Below are positions 59,903 to 60,000 of a stretch of DNA of 60,000 bases, in pieces. How positions within the stretch are numbered: the first letter of the stretch is position 1; each line of letters begins with the position of its first letter. A program made the position numbers and the translations under genes. This DNA is from Antedon mediterranea (Eukaryota; Echinodermata; Crinoidea; Comatulida; Antedonidae). Location of the stretch: contig NC_092678.1 in the NCBI RefSeq assembly GCF_964355755.1, forward strand, positions 25,526,365-25,586,364, written 5' to 3'. The notes under the pieces are model-generated. The model worked only from the letters and a program-made list of their open reading frames with translations, was not told where the DNA came from and ran no database searches.

Positions 59903-60000
59903 GGGGGAGGGGGTGTGTGAAGGGGGTGTTAAAGGGTGTGTGAAGGGGTGTTAAAGGGTGTGTGAAGGGGGTGTTAAAGGGTGTGTGAAGGGGGTGTTAA
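59903..60000 (+). repeat. ~23-bp G-rich minisatellite running off the window
   Basis: The unit GGGTGTGTGAAGGGGGTGTT (plus AAA) is repeated to the last base, so its full length is unknown. Confidence 0.9.

Overview
This is eukaryotic, intron-rich, AT-rich DNA (roughly two thirds A+T by eye), and almost all supportable coding sequence belongs to one animal gene on the minus strand. I read it as a member of the FGD family (FYVE, RhoGEF and PH domain proteins, CDC42 exchange factors). The family, the density of short non-autonomous transposons and the 5S-tRNA chimeric SINE suggest an invertebrate. A marine deuterostome such as an echinoderm is a guess, not a demonstration.

Gene layout, read right to left. 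The longest model starts at 47085 and ends with a TAA at 2889-2891. It uses 25 coding exons totalling 4533 nt (1510 residues plus stop), and every junction has AG/GT borders and a consistent reading phase. Ten upstream exons (46926-47085 down to 16186-16916) encode a ~950-residue, mostly low-complexity N-terminus with basic, acidic, proline-rich and tyrosine motifs. Fifteen downstream exons (12060 down to 2889) encode DH, PH1, FYVE and PH2 in canonical order. Nearly all N-terminal exons have phase 1 at both ends, so they can be skipped or joined to other first exons without a frameshift. I find up to five possible starts: 47085, 40669 (tentative), 35674, 19656 with a 5'UTR exon near 20365, and 14480. 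The 14480 start gives a 587-residue protein that is nearly all catalytic and membrane-binding core.

The rest is intronic and intergenic DNA. It holds many mobile-element relics: a stem-forming MITE family with internally amplified 20-21 bp units (nine copies), CAGGG-ended elements with 5-bp target duplications, a MULE-like element with ~40-bp inverted ends, pogo/Tc1-like MITEs, a tRNA-derived SINE family, a chimeric 5S-tRNA SINE, and a 3.4 kb inverted-repeat-bounded element with a ~1.3 kb satellite inside. Minisatellites are numerous (86 bp, 42 bp, 32 bp, 24 bp and 22 bp units). Two DH-domain exons carry recent tandem duplications across their splice donors, one of which keeps the frame.

Right of 47.1 kb I find no confident gene. 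The only candidate is a short plus-strand first exon at 47515-47567, which would diverge from the FGD promoter. The window is therefore one long regulatory and coding locus filled with repeats, and its most notable feature is the modular, multi-promoter N-terminus.
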